This document shows, one piece after another, positions 24,001 to 36,149 of a stretch of 64,000 bases of DNA. The position numbers and the translations under genes are program-made. The stretch's first letter is position 1, and each line of letters starts with the position of its first letter. The stretch comes from Brevipalpus yothersi (Eukaryota > Arthropoda > Arachnida > Trombidiformes > Tenuipalpidae): positions 186,001 through 250,000 of the forward strand of contig QZCP01000423.1 in the NCBI GenBank assembly GCA_003956705.1, in the 5' to 3' direction. The notes beneath the pieces are model-generated. The model was not told where the DNA came from and made no database searches. It saw nothing but the letters and a program-made list of their open reading frames with translations.

Positions 24001-25655
24001 ACCACATCCAACGCCAATAAGAGAATTATTAGGCGCGGTGACTTTACAGGGGTGCCAATTATCAGTGGAACAATATTGTCAAATATAATTTTTTTCCCTC
24101 GAGCAAGATGGATGAGATGGAAACGAACAGTGAAGCGAAAGAGGCAAAAATTTCACGATGATGGACAATGGAGATCAGGGACAGATAGTGAGAGGAAGAG
24201 AGAAATTTTCTCAACAAAAAGGAAGAATAATAATAGAAATACAGCCAAGAGCGAATCAAATCAAAATTAGGTCCTCAATTGTCTATTCGAGGTTGAGTCT
24301 GAATGTCAATCAAATGCAAATAAAGCAGTAGTAGACAAGTACACACAAACACAAATTAACGTATTAAAGCGCGTGTTTATGGTATCTTTCTCTCTCTTTT
24401 TATCTTTATATGAGTGTATGTGTGAATGAATGAATGATAGGTAAACTCTGATTTATAATCTTTAACAGCTGAACCTTGCCGGCCGATAAGAAAGAAGGCT
24501 AACAAGGTTAACCACTCGCCGCACACTACAGTACTCTAGTGAAAGAAGAACTGTGTATTGGAGAGGGGGTTAACCTTAGTTAAGCACTCCTTAATTATCC
24601 CGGACTGGTCCAATAATGGCGTAGCCGAAATTTGATGATCCAGTTCACTCGATAAAGGTGGTAAAGATGGTCGCGGTGATGATGATGATGATTGATGGGA
24701 GAAGAAACAGTAGCAGCTAGCCAAACGGTGTGTGTGATATACTCTTTCTCTGTTCGACAAAAAAATATTCCACTAGCCTTACAGTCAAGCACAAACACAC
24801 ACACACACACACAAATGGATGAGAAAGAGACGGAAAAATATACACTCAAACACGAATTTAGTGGTAGTAGTAGGATAACAGATTGAGTATGAAATTCACT
24901 CTCGAAATCATCATCACTCGAAGAAAGGAGAAGAAAAAAATATATCTACTGTGAAGATGTCTCACGATAATATGTGAGTACAGTACAGTGAGTGGGTTGA
25001 ATCCGGTGGATGTAACTGTTGAAGAGAGTAGCAGAGAGACACACGCTACACGAAATAACCGGCAAAATATCACAATATCCTACAAAATATGTGTGGTATA
25101 TATAAATTATCCAGAGTACTTTGGACTATACACACACACAATCACTGTCACGAGATGTATATTATTATCATATTGTTTAAATGGGTGGTGTTAATATACA
25201 CAATTTATATGGATAACCAAATTAATACCATATTATCATCATTAGAACACAGCATCCCTTTTTCACGAATACACACACACATAGAGAGAGAGAAAAATTT
25301 TAATCACGAACTCGATTCGAGCGAGAAAGTGAAAGAAAGAGAAGAAGAAAGAGAGAAAGAAAGACATGCAGCTTCGCTCTTGCTTCTATCGATTCATGCT
25401 CTCACTATTGCCCATGCGTGATAATTGATCATGAGCAGTAGTAAGAAAATCGAAAAAAGATTCTTTTTCTCTTCTCTTTTCTAAGTTCACATAAATGCTA
25501 CATACATACACAAACATTACTTTTATGTAGTGATTATTATTATTGTGATTGAACAATTTTTTCTTCTTGTTTTTACTTGTGAGTGTGTTGAATGATTTAA
25601 TCATATTTTGTTAATATTTACTGCTAAGCAGCATTTTCATCTCATTGTGATCAAT
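24001..25655. other. Divergent region between the P5B ATPase and EMSY
   Basis: About 1.65 kb with no recognised gene. It has CA-rich patches and GA-rich runs near 25,280-25,365. It presumably contains both promoters and untranslated exons. Confidence 0.55.
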
Positions 25656-27251
25656 ATGTGGCCAAAATTGATCGATTATAGTGAACAAGAGTGTAAACAA
25701 ATGCTTCGAAAATTGGGTAAGTTTAGCATTTTTTTGCCTCTTTTTCTGGAGCTGAAAGATTTTCTATTGTGTGTACTTGATTCTGGGTTTGGAAAGGTTG
25801 ATTTGGGTGAGAATATTGTGTCTCCATGTTAAGATACTAACATATTGTGTGATTTTTTTTCCTTTCATCTAACTTTGTTTTCTTTCCTTTTCTCTTCCTT
25901 TCTTCTGTTAGAGCTGGAAGCATACTCAACGGTGGTAAGTGCTCTACGCGCTCAAGGAGAGTTCAATACAGCTAAAAAGAAATTATTACAAGATCTATCC
26001 AATATATTGTCTATATCATGGGAAAGACATCAAGCTGAGCTAAGACGTGCTGTTAATGATGAAAAATTAACAACTATAGCCTATCATATTAGTGGTGATG
26101 CTAATTGTAAAGAATGGGCTGCTGAAGGAAGGAGAATGACACCTTTAATGTCTCGTTTACTACCTCAAACATCGTCAACTAACATTGCAAATATGGCTGC
26201 TACTATACAGTGTAAAAGAAATGAAGCTAAATCATCACACAATCCTGAAATAAAGGCAAAAAGAAACAACTTACATGTTGGTGAAACCAGCAATAACTCA
26301 AATACCAATTTCAAAAGGCCCAAAATTGGAAATGGGGTCAGTCAAGAACATGCCGCCACAGCAGCTAACAGAAATGGTACTCAATCATCCTCCATATCTG
26401 TATCTCATCCAAGAGATGTTCCAGTACAAAGTTCACCCATTAATGTTACTGCTAAAACTTCCCCCACTCAACCTCTTCAGCATCAGATTATAACCAATTT
26501 GAGGCCTGGTTTTCAATTAGCTTCCGCTCTTCCAAACAATTCACCGCGAGTCGTTTTTGTTTCATCCAATGGTACAAGTGTTCCGGGTCTATCCTCTTCC
26601 AATGAGGAAAATAAAAGCAATGAAAACAGCAATATCAAGCTAAAAATTATCCAAAACTCACACAGCCTAGATTCAACCTCCATGAATTCGAACTCAAACT
26701 CTCCAAACACCAGTAATCAATTAATCAAGACTGTAAAACCCTTGACAGCAATTGTTTCTAACAATGGAAGCATCAGCGGAGCTATCAAACAAGCTATGTC
26801 CATGGCATCTGAAGCTCGAATGTCAGCCAAAACGATTCCTCAACAAGTGGTTGTGATTCCCAGTGGCACTGGGCAACAAAAGACAATCACACTTCCCATT
26901 TCTCAAGCACTCAAAGGGCTTCAAGTTCCTGCAGTCTCTGGTGCTGGAGGCACAACAGTCCTCTATCAAACGGCCACAATGAACGCTGGTACGCTGAAAG
27001 CTATACCAGGGACGATAACTATACAAACATTTAAACCTAATCAAGGAAATAAGGTACAAACACCGAATCTGATTATTGTTCCTGCTCCAAAAGGATCAAC
27101 TGGTGCTGGTAAAGCTTTATCTCTCGGAACTCTTAACAATGCCAACTTGACTGGAGCACAGACGATCAGAGTTGCTACCGGTAGACCGCAAACAATTGCT
27201 CTAGAGCAAATGAAAGTACCTCCTCTGGACGAAAAGTTAGATGCCAAGTGA
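25656..27251 (+). CDS. EMSY: EMSY, ENT-domain chromatin protein
   Basis: Homologue of EMSY, the BRCA2-interacting transcriptional repressor that binds chromatin through an ENT domain. Exon 1 is 25656-25716 (MWPKLIDYSEQECKQMLRKL) and exon 2 is 25912-27251. The phase-1 junction restores the family sequence LRKLELEAYSTVVSALRAQG, so the ATG at 25656 is well supported. The ENT domain covers residues 10-95 and includes LSISWERHQAELRRAVNDE and YHISGDANCKEW. The remainder is Ser/Thr/Asn-rich and low in structure, with blocks such as VVVIPSGTGQQKTITLPI that recall the repetitive middle of vertebrate EMSY. At 466 residues it is far shorter than human EMSY (about 1,320) and ends in VPPLDEKLDAK; a further spliced exon cannot be excluded. 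A long frame opening upstream at 25845 is intron sequence. Confidence 0.92.
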
Positions 27252-27692
27252 CACGAATGGTGATGATCGTCAAGTATTTTTCAGCTCCGAAAAAGCATGG
27301 ATAAAGAATTTTTCCGTCTCTAAATTTTTGCGCTTCGAGCTAGTGAGTTGAGCTTGACTATAATGACTCACTGGCTAGTGAGCCCCCTGTCAGGCCAGCT
27401 TGACTAGTTTCAGCTGCGAATACACACGACTTGTCATATGCAGCGCTACTCTCTTCCATCCTTTGAGCATCGACATATGAGTGTTGCTACCGTGTTCTCC
27501 CACTGACCTTCTCTATCTATATATCTCTGTCGCTTCATCTCAGACATAATTTCACCTGGCGACTAGCCACTTCACAACGTCACCAATCGAAGTGTGATCA
27601 TATAATCCAACTTTCTTACGAGAAAAGTCATCGTCAGTTTTTTTCATCTAATTTGTGAGCTATAAGCAAATAAACAAGTAAAAGAGTTGAAG
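27252..27692. other. Spacer between EMSY and the METTL27-like gene
   Basis: No open frame of note. It contains a short hairpin-like CTCACT-GGCT-AGTGAG near 27,368. It probably combines the EMSY 3' UTR and the promoter of the next gene. Confidence 0.5.
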
Positions 27693-28623
27693 ATGGCCCA
27701 ACCCAAGGAAAACATGTTCAACTATATTGAAGAAACACTCAAACCTATGTCTCTTGAGGAGTGCAAAAAGATGTACTCTGATTGGGGAGCAGAGTATGAA
27801 AAGGTAAGCTGTTCTTATTCTTACTTGTTGGCTAGGTTCCATTATTATCAATAGACTACCTCTTCTTCTACCTTTTCGACATTTGCTTTCTTCAATGTGC
27901 TAACTGTTTCAAATCAATTTGGTAGGACATGCCTGGGTGCCAATACTATGCATATGAGGGTGCAGCGAAAGGTTTTTTGGAGCTCAACCTCCCTAAAGAC
28001 AGTAAAATCCTAGACTGTGGTGCTGGAACTGGTCTTCTAGGTGCTCAGCTTGTCGAGAGAGGAGGTTTTACCAATGTCGATGCTCTGGATGGATGCGAGC
28101 AAATGCTCGAAGTCGCTAAAAAGGTATGTTCTGAGAGCACTTATCACTCGAAGAACTCTATTATATTTGTACTCTATTTGCAGCGAAACATTTACAAGAA
28201 TATATTTGTTACCTATGTGACTCCAGACAAGGAACTTCCGATCGCTGAAGAATCTTATGACGCTCTTGTGATGGTCGGCGTTTTCTGTCCTGGTCATTTT
28301 CCCATGGAGATTGGTACTTTCAAGCAGTTACTTCGAATTGTTAAAAAAGGTATGGACTTGACTTGATTCTATTTCTATTTCTATTTCTATTTCCCCTTGA
28401 TTAAACTTATTCTAACCTCGCAGGTGGAATTATGGCATGGGGAATGGCTAATCCTGATCGTTACGCTGAGCGTGATGAAACTTATGCCAACCAAGGATTT
28501 CAGAAAATCTTGCAAAAGTTAGCTGAAGAAGGAATCATGCAGGTAATTGAGGGACATCCAAAAGAATACTCCAATTACTTCAAGGGTGAAAATGGTTTTT
28601 TCTACGCGATTCGTAAGCTTTGA
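27693..28623 (+). CDS. METTL27-like SAM-dependent methyltransferase
   Basis: A class I (Rossmann-fold) methyltransferase most like METTL27/WBSCR27. Its substrate is unknown. Four exons, 27693-27803, 27926-28123, 28184-28349 and 28424-28623, join in phase to 224 residues, the usual family length. SAM-binding motif I is ILDCGAGTGLLGAQL (64-78), the acidic motif II is VDALDGCEQML, and the post-motif strand YDALVMVGVF is present. The N-terminus MSLEECKKMYSDWGAEYEKD and the later MPGCQYYAYEGAA are typical of the METTL27 group. The ATG at 27693 is the first in frame after a short leader. Introns are 60-122 bp, and intron 3 contains four CTATTT repeats. Confidence 0.92.
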
Positions 28624-28680
28624 TGTCAAATGTTACTCTAATCATACTCTCAATCTGCTCAAAATATTTGAATCTAATTG

Positions 28681-28686
28681 AATAAA
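28681..28686 (+). terminator. AATAAA poly(A) signal of the METTL27-like gene
   Basis: AATAAA lies 58 bases after the TGA stop. Confidence 0.65.
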
Positions 28687-30621
28687 GATAAAAAAAGTTG
28701 CTCATGGAAAAATTTTCGTCCATATTGATTCGTTCAAGGTGTGTTGATTGTTAACTACTTCCTAATTATTGGACACAAATCGGGTGTAATGTGTGTGCTC
28801 TGAGCTAAACCTCATATTTTGATTGGCGAAGGATTTCAACTCTCACTCACCGTTTTCGGCTGATTCATCTTCCATTATGAAGGTTGATTGTGAGTTTGAT
28901 CATGGAGCCCTCGAACTCTGAAAAATTCCTCTTACTCCAAAATGATCTGTGTTTTATTTGCAGCTTAATCTTGAAGGCTATAGTTTCTTGTTCTAAAATT
29001 AGAGGGAACTTTTTTATTAGAGTTCTCTATCAGCTGGAGAGAAAACATAAATCCTCATGTATCTTGTTTCCTAGTTTACTAGATCGTTGTGCATCATACA
29101 GCAGCGAGTCACATGATCAAATCCATTGCGATTAGCTTGTCGATCATTTATCAGGGTATATCAGCGTATTAGATGGATCTGGCATCCTGAAGTTTCATCA
29201 TTCTTGAATTTTAGAGATTCATCTCGCTAAATGATTTTTTTGCTCTGCTCAGTTTTCAGAAGATGAGAACCCGCAACGATAATTTTCTCACGGTTTCTCA
29301 TGATACTTCAGTTTGAACGCTTACTTTTCAGAGCTTCTCTCTTTCTCCCTCTCTTTCTTTCCATGCCTTCATCAAAAAGGCGCAATACATGATCAATGGT
29401 AAAGTCTCTGATTTCGGTGATTCCTAAAGATATGAAATGATCCCCATTTCACGTGATCTGATCATGATCATTGTGACACAAGTTTTTATCAATCTTTTAA
29501 TCGTCCATGAAACACTCACAGTTTCCATAGAATTTGACTGATCTGACTTCTCATAGAACATCACTAGATAGATGAAAAATAAAATCTATTCAAAGTACAA
29601 CGATAGCGAGAGGAAAAACATTCCTCGACGTATAATCAGGTGATGATAGAACAACATCTGAATTTTCATGCTTTCTCTAGACCGAATATTTCCTCGGAAA
29701 ATCTTCATCTCTTACGATAAATACAGCATGGAGCAGGAATTATACTAGTCCAATATATTCAGAAATCAGAGCTCGAACGAAACTATGAATGATTCAAGAA
29801 TCAGTTGGGAAGATTATGTGGTAAGCAAACTAGATCATGGAACAATTTCGAAATCACTGTGAAGAGGTCAAAAACATCATCATCTAATGGTGATGGATCG
29901 AGGATAGAGGCGTACTTTTCTCTCAACATTTAACACATTTAGATTTGAATTAGTACATGAGCGAAATTCCTACCTTGAAAACTTCCGAAGGATCCTTTAC
30001 ATTGACTGGGATGCAATAGTCGATAATTTTCATTATACTTTCCATTACTTTTAGACGGTTCAGATGTGGTGAAGGCGTTTACAGTAACTAATTTAGAAAT
30101 AATTGAAGCAAACATCCAGAACAGAAGAGGACTTCTCCTGTGAGCTGGCCTGATAACCGAAAAGTTGGATCCTCGTGTCCAAGGGTTTTTTGTTTCACGA
30201 TAGACAGTGGGGTAAGTGAAGAGAAGAACAGCAGTGGTAGTAGTGGCAGCAGAACGAGAATTTGTTTAACAATCAAGGGTCGATGATAAGTGGAGTGATT
30301 GGATGATTAACAAGAGAAGGTCTTAATTTTTTTCACCGGGAAGAAGTCAATGAGATCACCAAAATCCAAATCACTGTGAGAGGAATACCGAAACTTAACC
30401 AAAAGCAAAACTTCGCGAAAAAGCAAATCAAACTATCTTCAAACATTAACCATATCTATTTGGACATTGTGACAAACTTGGATGTTTTCACTATGAAGCT
30501 TTCAAGAGAGAAAAAGAGAGAGAGAAAGAAAGAAAAAGATAAGCCAACTTTTAGGGTTCCATCCTTGTCAACGTAACCATGTTCTTTCACAGTACAATGA
30601 AATCGAGAGATTCCTATTGCT

Positions 30622-30627
<6 letters not shown>

Positions 30628-30688
<61 letters not shown>
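30628..30688. repeat. (TC)n microsatellite
   Basis: A pure TC tract of about 61 bp. Confidence 0.95.
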
Positions 30689-30692
<4 letters not shown>

Positions 30693-31190
30693 CTAATCAG
30701 CTTAAATCAATCACACATCTCTCATGTAAATCAGCGTACACAGCGATGCTAATTGTTTGGTTCAAACCTGGATAACACAGTTGAAAAACAATGGATAATT
30801 GTTTTTTGTATATCGAAATATTCTTCCCTCTGATTAAGAGATGAGGATGAGAGTGAGTAAGATAGAGAGAGAAAGGCCCGATAACGACCGATCAATATTA
30901 ACTCCTTTCATTCATCCCACAAAGATCAACGCTTTGAGGAAATTATGAATTCTCGAAAAGTGCTAACACAACTACTTATAACTGTGCCAAAGAGCGAAAA
31001 AGAGAGAAAGTGAAATTAATATCTGATAACGTCAAGTGAATTACAGCACAACGGAAAACAGCATCGGAAGAAGAGAAAGTCTGGTGAATAGATTGTCTCA
31101 TTCGACAGCCTCTCGACCAGTCAAACAGATTGTCAATGAAAATGATAATCATAATCACAATGATTCACAATTAATGATCTCAAATGACTC

Positions 31191-31315
31191 ACCCCTTTGT
31201 GATGGCCGATCGCGTTTGGGCTCTGTTTGTTCACAAACTGGATTAGTGTGTCCTCGATCTTTCGATATATCGTTCTGTTCTGGATTCTTTTTCGATGTTG
31301 TACGTTTTGACATGG
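31191..31315 (-). CDS. Candidate first coding exon, family unknown
   Basis: The minus-strand ATG at 31315 follows a TTTTTTTCCAG acceptor by a few bases and opens a hydrophilic frame starting MSKRTTSKKNPEQND. It runs to a GTGAGTC donor near 31190, ending in RPSQRG. Codon content looks reasonable. No continuation exon or family was identified. Confidence 0.18.
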
Positions 31316-31825
31316 CAGCTCTGGAAAAAAATCGGACAGAGACAGATAGATGGAGAATCACGATCGGATTATGTTGATAATTATTTTCATAAGTAATCGC
31401 CTCGACAAGAGAAAACAAGGAGAGAGAGAGAAAAGAGAGAAAGAGAGAGAAAAAAACTCAGCAAGTTAATGTATTTGGTTGAGTGAATGAGAGCGCAAAC
31501 GAGAGATGTTCAAGGAAGATTGTTTGTGAAACACCATCAAAGCTGTCTCGTTTCGGAATAATAATGATAATGTTTCTCATTATATTGAATCAACGTTAAC
31601 ACACAGTTAGAATGATATTATAAGCTATGTGCTGCCTATTCACTCACCAAAGCTATCATGAATAATCGCATTGTCACTTTTCCAATATCTATACACACAC
31701 ACTTTACCTTTTGTCGATTCATAAGATAATGATCGATCGTCGTTCAGTAAGTTTTAAAACATGCTTCTTTCATTTCTTTTTTTGAAACGGTCCAGTTAGT
31801 GTAATGGGCTTTGTTTCAACGAAAT

Positions 31826-31892
<67 letters not shown>
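31826..31892. repeat. (GA)n microsatellite
   Basis: A nearly pure GA tract of about 67 bp with one interruption. Confidence 0.95.
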
Positions 31893-31894
<2 letters not shown>

Positions 31895-32472
31895 TGAATG
31901 GTCAAATGATTCCGCAAAACTGATTCACAGATTGTTCTCCGTCAACTAGTGGTGAATGCATCGACATGCAAGAAATGGCTGCTTTGAGAATCAAATGGAA
32001 TAAATCAATATCAATATTTTTTCTTTCAATCTCCTATCATAACGGAAAAAGGGGTGAGTCGAACGTTGTGTGAAAGCTCTTTCATTGTTTTTGAAGGCCA
32101 CATCTTTCGGGGGCTATGCTGAATAATTCGGTAGCAAATAAGTTACAGTCTATCTGCTGATTGTGGCAAAAAAATAATGTTTAATAAGTCCAGATGTTCA
32201 GCACTTTTGTCATCGCGTGCTTGGCTCATGTTTCATGTGGTCGAGCTGTTATGGCAATATTTGCCGAGTGAATAGTGTGTATCAAATCAGATCGAAACGA
32301 GTGATTGAAAAATAATTGGAGAGACTCTTTGAAAGAAATAGTCGATTCCAACGTTCCTCTCAAGTGATATGCTGAAGAACAATTGCTCTCACATAGAGAT
32401 CGTATTAGAGAACTTTGGACGGATCAATTATTCAGAAAAAAAGTTATCATAGATTATCACTGATTCACTTGA

Positions 32473-32474
<2 letters not shown>

Positions 32475-32511
<37 letters not shown>
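32475..32511. repeat. (TC)n microsatellite
   Basis: A pure TC tract of about 37 bp. Confidence 0.95.
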
Positions 32512-32514
<3 letters not shown>

Positions 32515-33279
32515 TTCTACTCTCTCCCTTTCTCTTTTGCTCTGCCAAACTTTGCCTATCTGGTGGGAACAGCAAACAAAACAGTTGGAGAAGATGCTAA
32601 TAAAAGATGAAGACAAGAGTGCAACATTTTGATCACTGTATGATTTGTAGCTCTTCAATAGCTAATTTTAAAAAGGTAGAATGTCACTTGATCGCATATT
32701 TTAACGATTATTTCACATAATACATATAATTAACCTCTAGAAAGTCGTTTTTTGAGAGCTTCCTTTGCTTGTAACAAACTTGGGTGAGATGATAACGAGA
32801 TTTGAGATGAGACATCTTATCAAGATGATCCTTCAAGTGTTTAGCTACCTAATTCGTTTGTGAATCTGATTGATTCAGAGAGAGAACTTGTTAACGGTTT
32901 TCATGTTGATAAACAGATGCTGAAAAATATATGAAAGAGAAGCAAGCTCAGTTCTCGAATGAATTTTTTTCTTTATTGAGCGTGAAAACTGTTATGAGAT
33001 CGCTTGCATGATGATGGTGAAAAAAAATCTCACACTATGGTTGATGAACTGTTCCATAATAAAAATCATACTGGTAGTATAATGAGAGAATAATCATTTC
33101 GCATAAAAACAACTGGTAGAGAGGAGGTCTTGATGTATAAATGATTGCTGATCAGCTCATGATGAATAACAGTCTTTAATTATGTAGCAAAGAATCACTT
33201 CTTAAATTGGAAGTGAGTTTTCCCTTATGGATTGTAGGGAAAAAGTTTAATTGCTATCATTTCTTTGGAGAAAACCATT

Positions 33280-34498
33280 TTAACAGCAAAATAGATTTGA
33301 CAAAAATGCAATGGCTTGATTCTTGGTGAGAAAATGCATTGGACATCCCTTTCTCAGACACCAGTAAGGATAAAATCGTATTACATCATTCCGTCTTGGA
33401 GTTTTTGTGTGGCTGTTTTCAATTTTCCTATCATCGTTGGTTACACTATTATTTTTAAGAATGCTGGTTATCGTGAACTTGTTCATTGTATCTTTTGTTA
33501 TGATCTAGAAAAATTAAATTGATTGTTAGTCACCTAAGTGAGGATTCTCTCTGTAAAAATTACCTCTTTAACGTTCCGATTGAGTGAAAGGATGGCCAAT
33601 AAGGTTGCACACTTTAGCAGAATTGAATCACTTCGCTTATGAATTTTCATCATCTTTATACACATCGCTGCAATTGATTCACCATCACTCAAATATTTCA
33701 TACATTTATCATACTAGAAGAAAAAGTTGAATAGATTGATTAATTTGGGCTAGAAAAATGATGAATGTTTGTCTCAAAAAGGAATTCATAAACTGAGGTC
33801 CAACTTCTCAACTGATGTTCAAATTTGGAATGATCAGAGAAGTCATTATCTTATTTCAATAATAATAATCGAACATGAGTTGAAAATACCTTTGCAAGAT
33901 TGACGATGATAGAAATTGCATGAGCTACTCGTGGCTTATGAGCTTCACTTCGATTGGATTCATTCAGAATGTTCATCATTATTGGTATAACACTTTTTTG
34001 TGCTGCCTTTAAACAACATTCAGGAGACATTTTGGTCACTATCTCTATGGTCGCTAACTCGGCATCCAAATGATTTCCTCGATTACGATGCAATTTCATC
34101 AGAGCATTTTCCAATCGTGATCCAAGCTTCAATTCCTCTGATGCTCGACTATTGGCCACTAGTAGACGTCTGTAGGCCAAGCGAATTTCTCGATTCTTCA
34201 TTTGAACTTTTCTTGTATTATAACCTCGCCATGTTGCTTGAATTAAAGTTGCATTTCTATTCAAAACAAACAGTCGATGTGTCTTGGTGAGATTGCGAAA
34301 ATAGCACAAGGTACAAGGACAATGAGATTTAACAATCGCCCTTTGTTGGACTCTCTGTTTACGAATCTGATATAATTTCCATGTTCGTTGAATGATTCGA
34401 GCTGCATCCTGACGACGAACATCACGAAGTTCAGGGAAACTGCACTTTTGAGAATTTAATATCTGTTGCATTCCAAAAACCATTTTACCTGGCATCAT
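33280..34498 (-). CDS. Short ASPM C-terminus-like protein (IQ motifs plus HEAT/ARM-like tail)
   Basis: Three exons, 33890-34498, 33564-33713 and 33280-33504, all in phase 0, encode 327 residues resembling only the C-terminal end of ASPM/Asp (abnormal spindle), the spindle-pole protein. IQ motifs lie at about 31-51 (ARIIQRTWKLYQIRKQR) and 82-101 (NATLIQATWRGYNTRK). The helical tail includes LGSRLENALMKLHRNR, EIVTKMSPECC and IISIIVNLAK-like segments, as in ASPM's final domain, continuing in exon 2 as LLKCATLLAILSLNRN. The ATG at 34498 is the first ATG of the frame. Only 570 bp separate it from the next gene on the same strand, leaving no room for the microtubule-binding, CH-domain and IQ-array parts of full ASPM. 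It is either a truncated paralogue or a distinct short family member. Confidence 0.72.
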
Positions 34499-34652
34499 GA
34501 AGCAAAAAGGGTGGAGAAAACACTTCACACATACACACAGACACTCCAAAACGGTTATGAGATGAATGATCAGCTTGTTAAATCAAAACTTTTGTCAATA
34601 AGGGCAACGATTATTTGAAATACACTAACGAACTTCCTGTTTTCTTTCCTTT

Positions 34653-34660
34653 GCGCCAAA
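34653..34660. promoter_or_regulatory. E2F-consensus-like motif upstream of the ASPM-like gene
   Basis: GCGCCAAA, the reverse complement of TTTGGCGC, lies about 155 bp upstream of the start codon. This fits a cell-cycle-regulated promoter but is motif evidence only. Confidence 0.35.
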
Positions 34661-35068
34661 ATTATGACATCCTAACAGGTGTTGGAGTATCCCCATCTTG
34701 TGGCAAACTTACCTCTGTTAATTATTAATCAGATCGTTAATTATCAGTGCAGGTAAAGAATAGAAAGATAAAATTGATCTGATTTAATCAGTTTAACCGT
34801 CATTTTTATTCAAGATGCATACACACGAAAATGACTCATTCAGGAAAATCATTTGAGAAGATACTTTAATTTTCCAATTTATAGGATTAGAATTGAAGTC
34901 TCTGAATCAAGATGTAGGAAAATTCTTCATAAATAAAAAAATTGGTTCATTGGATGCTGTTGGAGCAGAGATTTTGATGGAGATTTTATATAATACTTTC
35001 GAAGTTAACTGAGAAAATTTCAGAACTGTATAAATCAGATTTTTTTTTGAGAGCGTCTTGTGACTCAT

Positions 35069-35767
35069 TTAAGATTTTTTCCATTTTCGACCTCGATCGA
35101 ATGCATTTGAACTGGAATCTGCTTCTGATTCACCATCAGAAAATAAGCGTGGCGGAGGTTGAAGTAGACTTTTTCGACAAGCTAGAAGATACTTTCTATA
35201 TGTTTTGAGAGATTGGAAAAAGATTACAGAATTGCTGATTATGAAGGCCACTTTCATCAAAGGATTGTGGAAAAAACCATTGTTGACAAAAAATATGTAA
35301 TCAGAGGAGACAATAGTGATTCCAAAGATGAGTCCGATTGCTGCACCAATCCATGGAAGATTTTTATCATACGATTCTTGTCTCTCCAATTTATCCAAAC
35401 AACGAGTTAAAAATTCTTCCACATCCAGATCAGCTTCTTCTCCCAAACATTGATGAGTATCATCAATCAATCCATAGGTATCCAAAGCTTGCCGATAATT
35501 GCCAGTCTCATATTCGACAGACGCTTTCTTCAAATAACTCATCGGATTGTTTGGCTCCAAGCTGATCAATTCTTTTGCATCCTCATACGCATAATACGGC
35601 TGATTCATGAGCAGGAATGCAGTTGAACGTTTCTCATATAATCGGCTAATTTTTGGCTGAAGCTTGATTGCATGTGTCAAATGAAGTACAGCTTCACCAT
35701 ACTTTTTATGTTGGATACATTCATCACTCAATTCTTCCAATCGCAAAGCTCGTTCATGTTCCCTCAT
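35069..35767 (-). CDS. TPR protein with two C-terminal membrane segments
   Basis: A single-exon protein of 232 residues beginning MREHERALRLEELSDEC; the ATG at 35767 is the first ATG in the frame. Residues 8-105 form about three tetratricopeptide repeats (ECIQHKKYGEAVLHLTHAIK, then LYEKRSTAFLLMNQPYYAYEDA, then MSYLKKASVEYETGNYRQAL), a fold for binding peptides or chaperones. Two hydrophobic segments follow at about 138-160 and 168-186. The tail is basic and Ser-rich, ending in GRKWKKS. The layout suggests a membrane-anchored adaptor facing the cytosol, but I do not recognise the orthologue. It diverges from REXO4 across 380 bp. Confidence 0.7.
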   Translation of the reverse strand: MREHERALRLEELSDECIQHKKYGEAVLHLTHAIKLQPKISRLYEKRSTAFLLMNQPYYAYEDAKELISLEPNNPMSYLKKASVEYETGNYRQALDTYGLIDDTHQCLGEEADLDVEEFLTRCLDKLERQESYDKNLPWIGAAIGLIFGITIVSSDYIFFVNNGFFHNPLMKVAFIISNSVIFFQSLKTYRKYLLACRKSLLQPPPRLFSDGESEADSSSNAFDRGRKWKKS

Positions 35768-36149
35768 CTTTACAACATACACACACACACCGGAAAGTAG
35801 ACCCCAAAATCACAATAATACTGGATCACCAAAACACTTGATAATAACTAATTTTCAACGACTAGAATGATCACAACATAATCGAAATCATATTGAATTC
35901 AAAATTCTGTTCGATTGATCACAGAATCATGATTCAAAACATCAAGAATAAGAACTGATGAAATATATTTCATCAGATTAAATTGATGGCGCCACGAGGT
36001 TCTGTATTGCAACACACATTCGATTATAAACAAAAACATGTGAGAAAGTGTTTGAAACACAATTTAAAAGGATTGAAATATTTTTGTGGATTCAATAGTT
36101 TTTCCTCTCTCACTGTGTTTTCTGTTAATTGTTGATTGTACAATCAATC
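35768..36149. other. Divergent promoter region TPR gene / REXO4
   Basis: About 380 bp between two opposite start codons. It contains GGCGCC near 35,990 and no open frame of note. Confidence 0.5.

Larger units (their letters stand above)
28624..33279. other. Gene-poor interval of about 4.6 kb
   Basis: No recognised family. It contains three long GA/CT microsatellites. Two weak minus-strand first-exon candidates lie at 29,971-30,134 and 31,191-31,315 (see findings). The rest shows only short or repeat-derived frames. Confidence 0.5.

Noticed and set aside
25845..25911. In-frame upstream extension of the large EMSY exon (Phe/Leu-rich)
   Set aside because: This is the pyrimidine tract of the preceding intron. 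Splicing from 25716 to 25912 restores the conserved EMSY N-terminus.
31786..31830. tRNA-like D-arm sequence (TTAGTGTAATGG)
   Set aside because: No anticodon arm, no TTC-containing T arm and no acceptor pairing follow; the sequence runs into a GA repeat.
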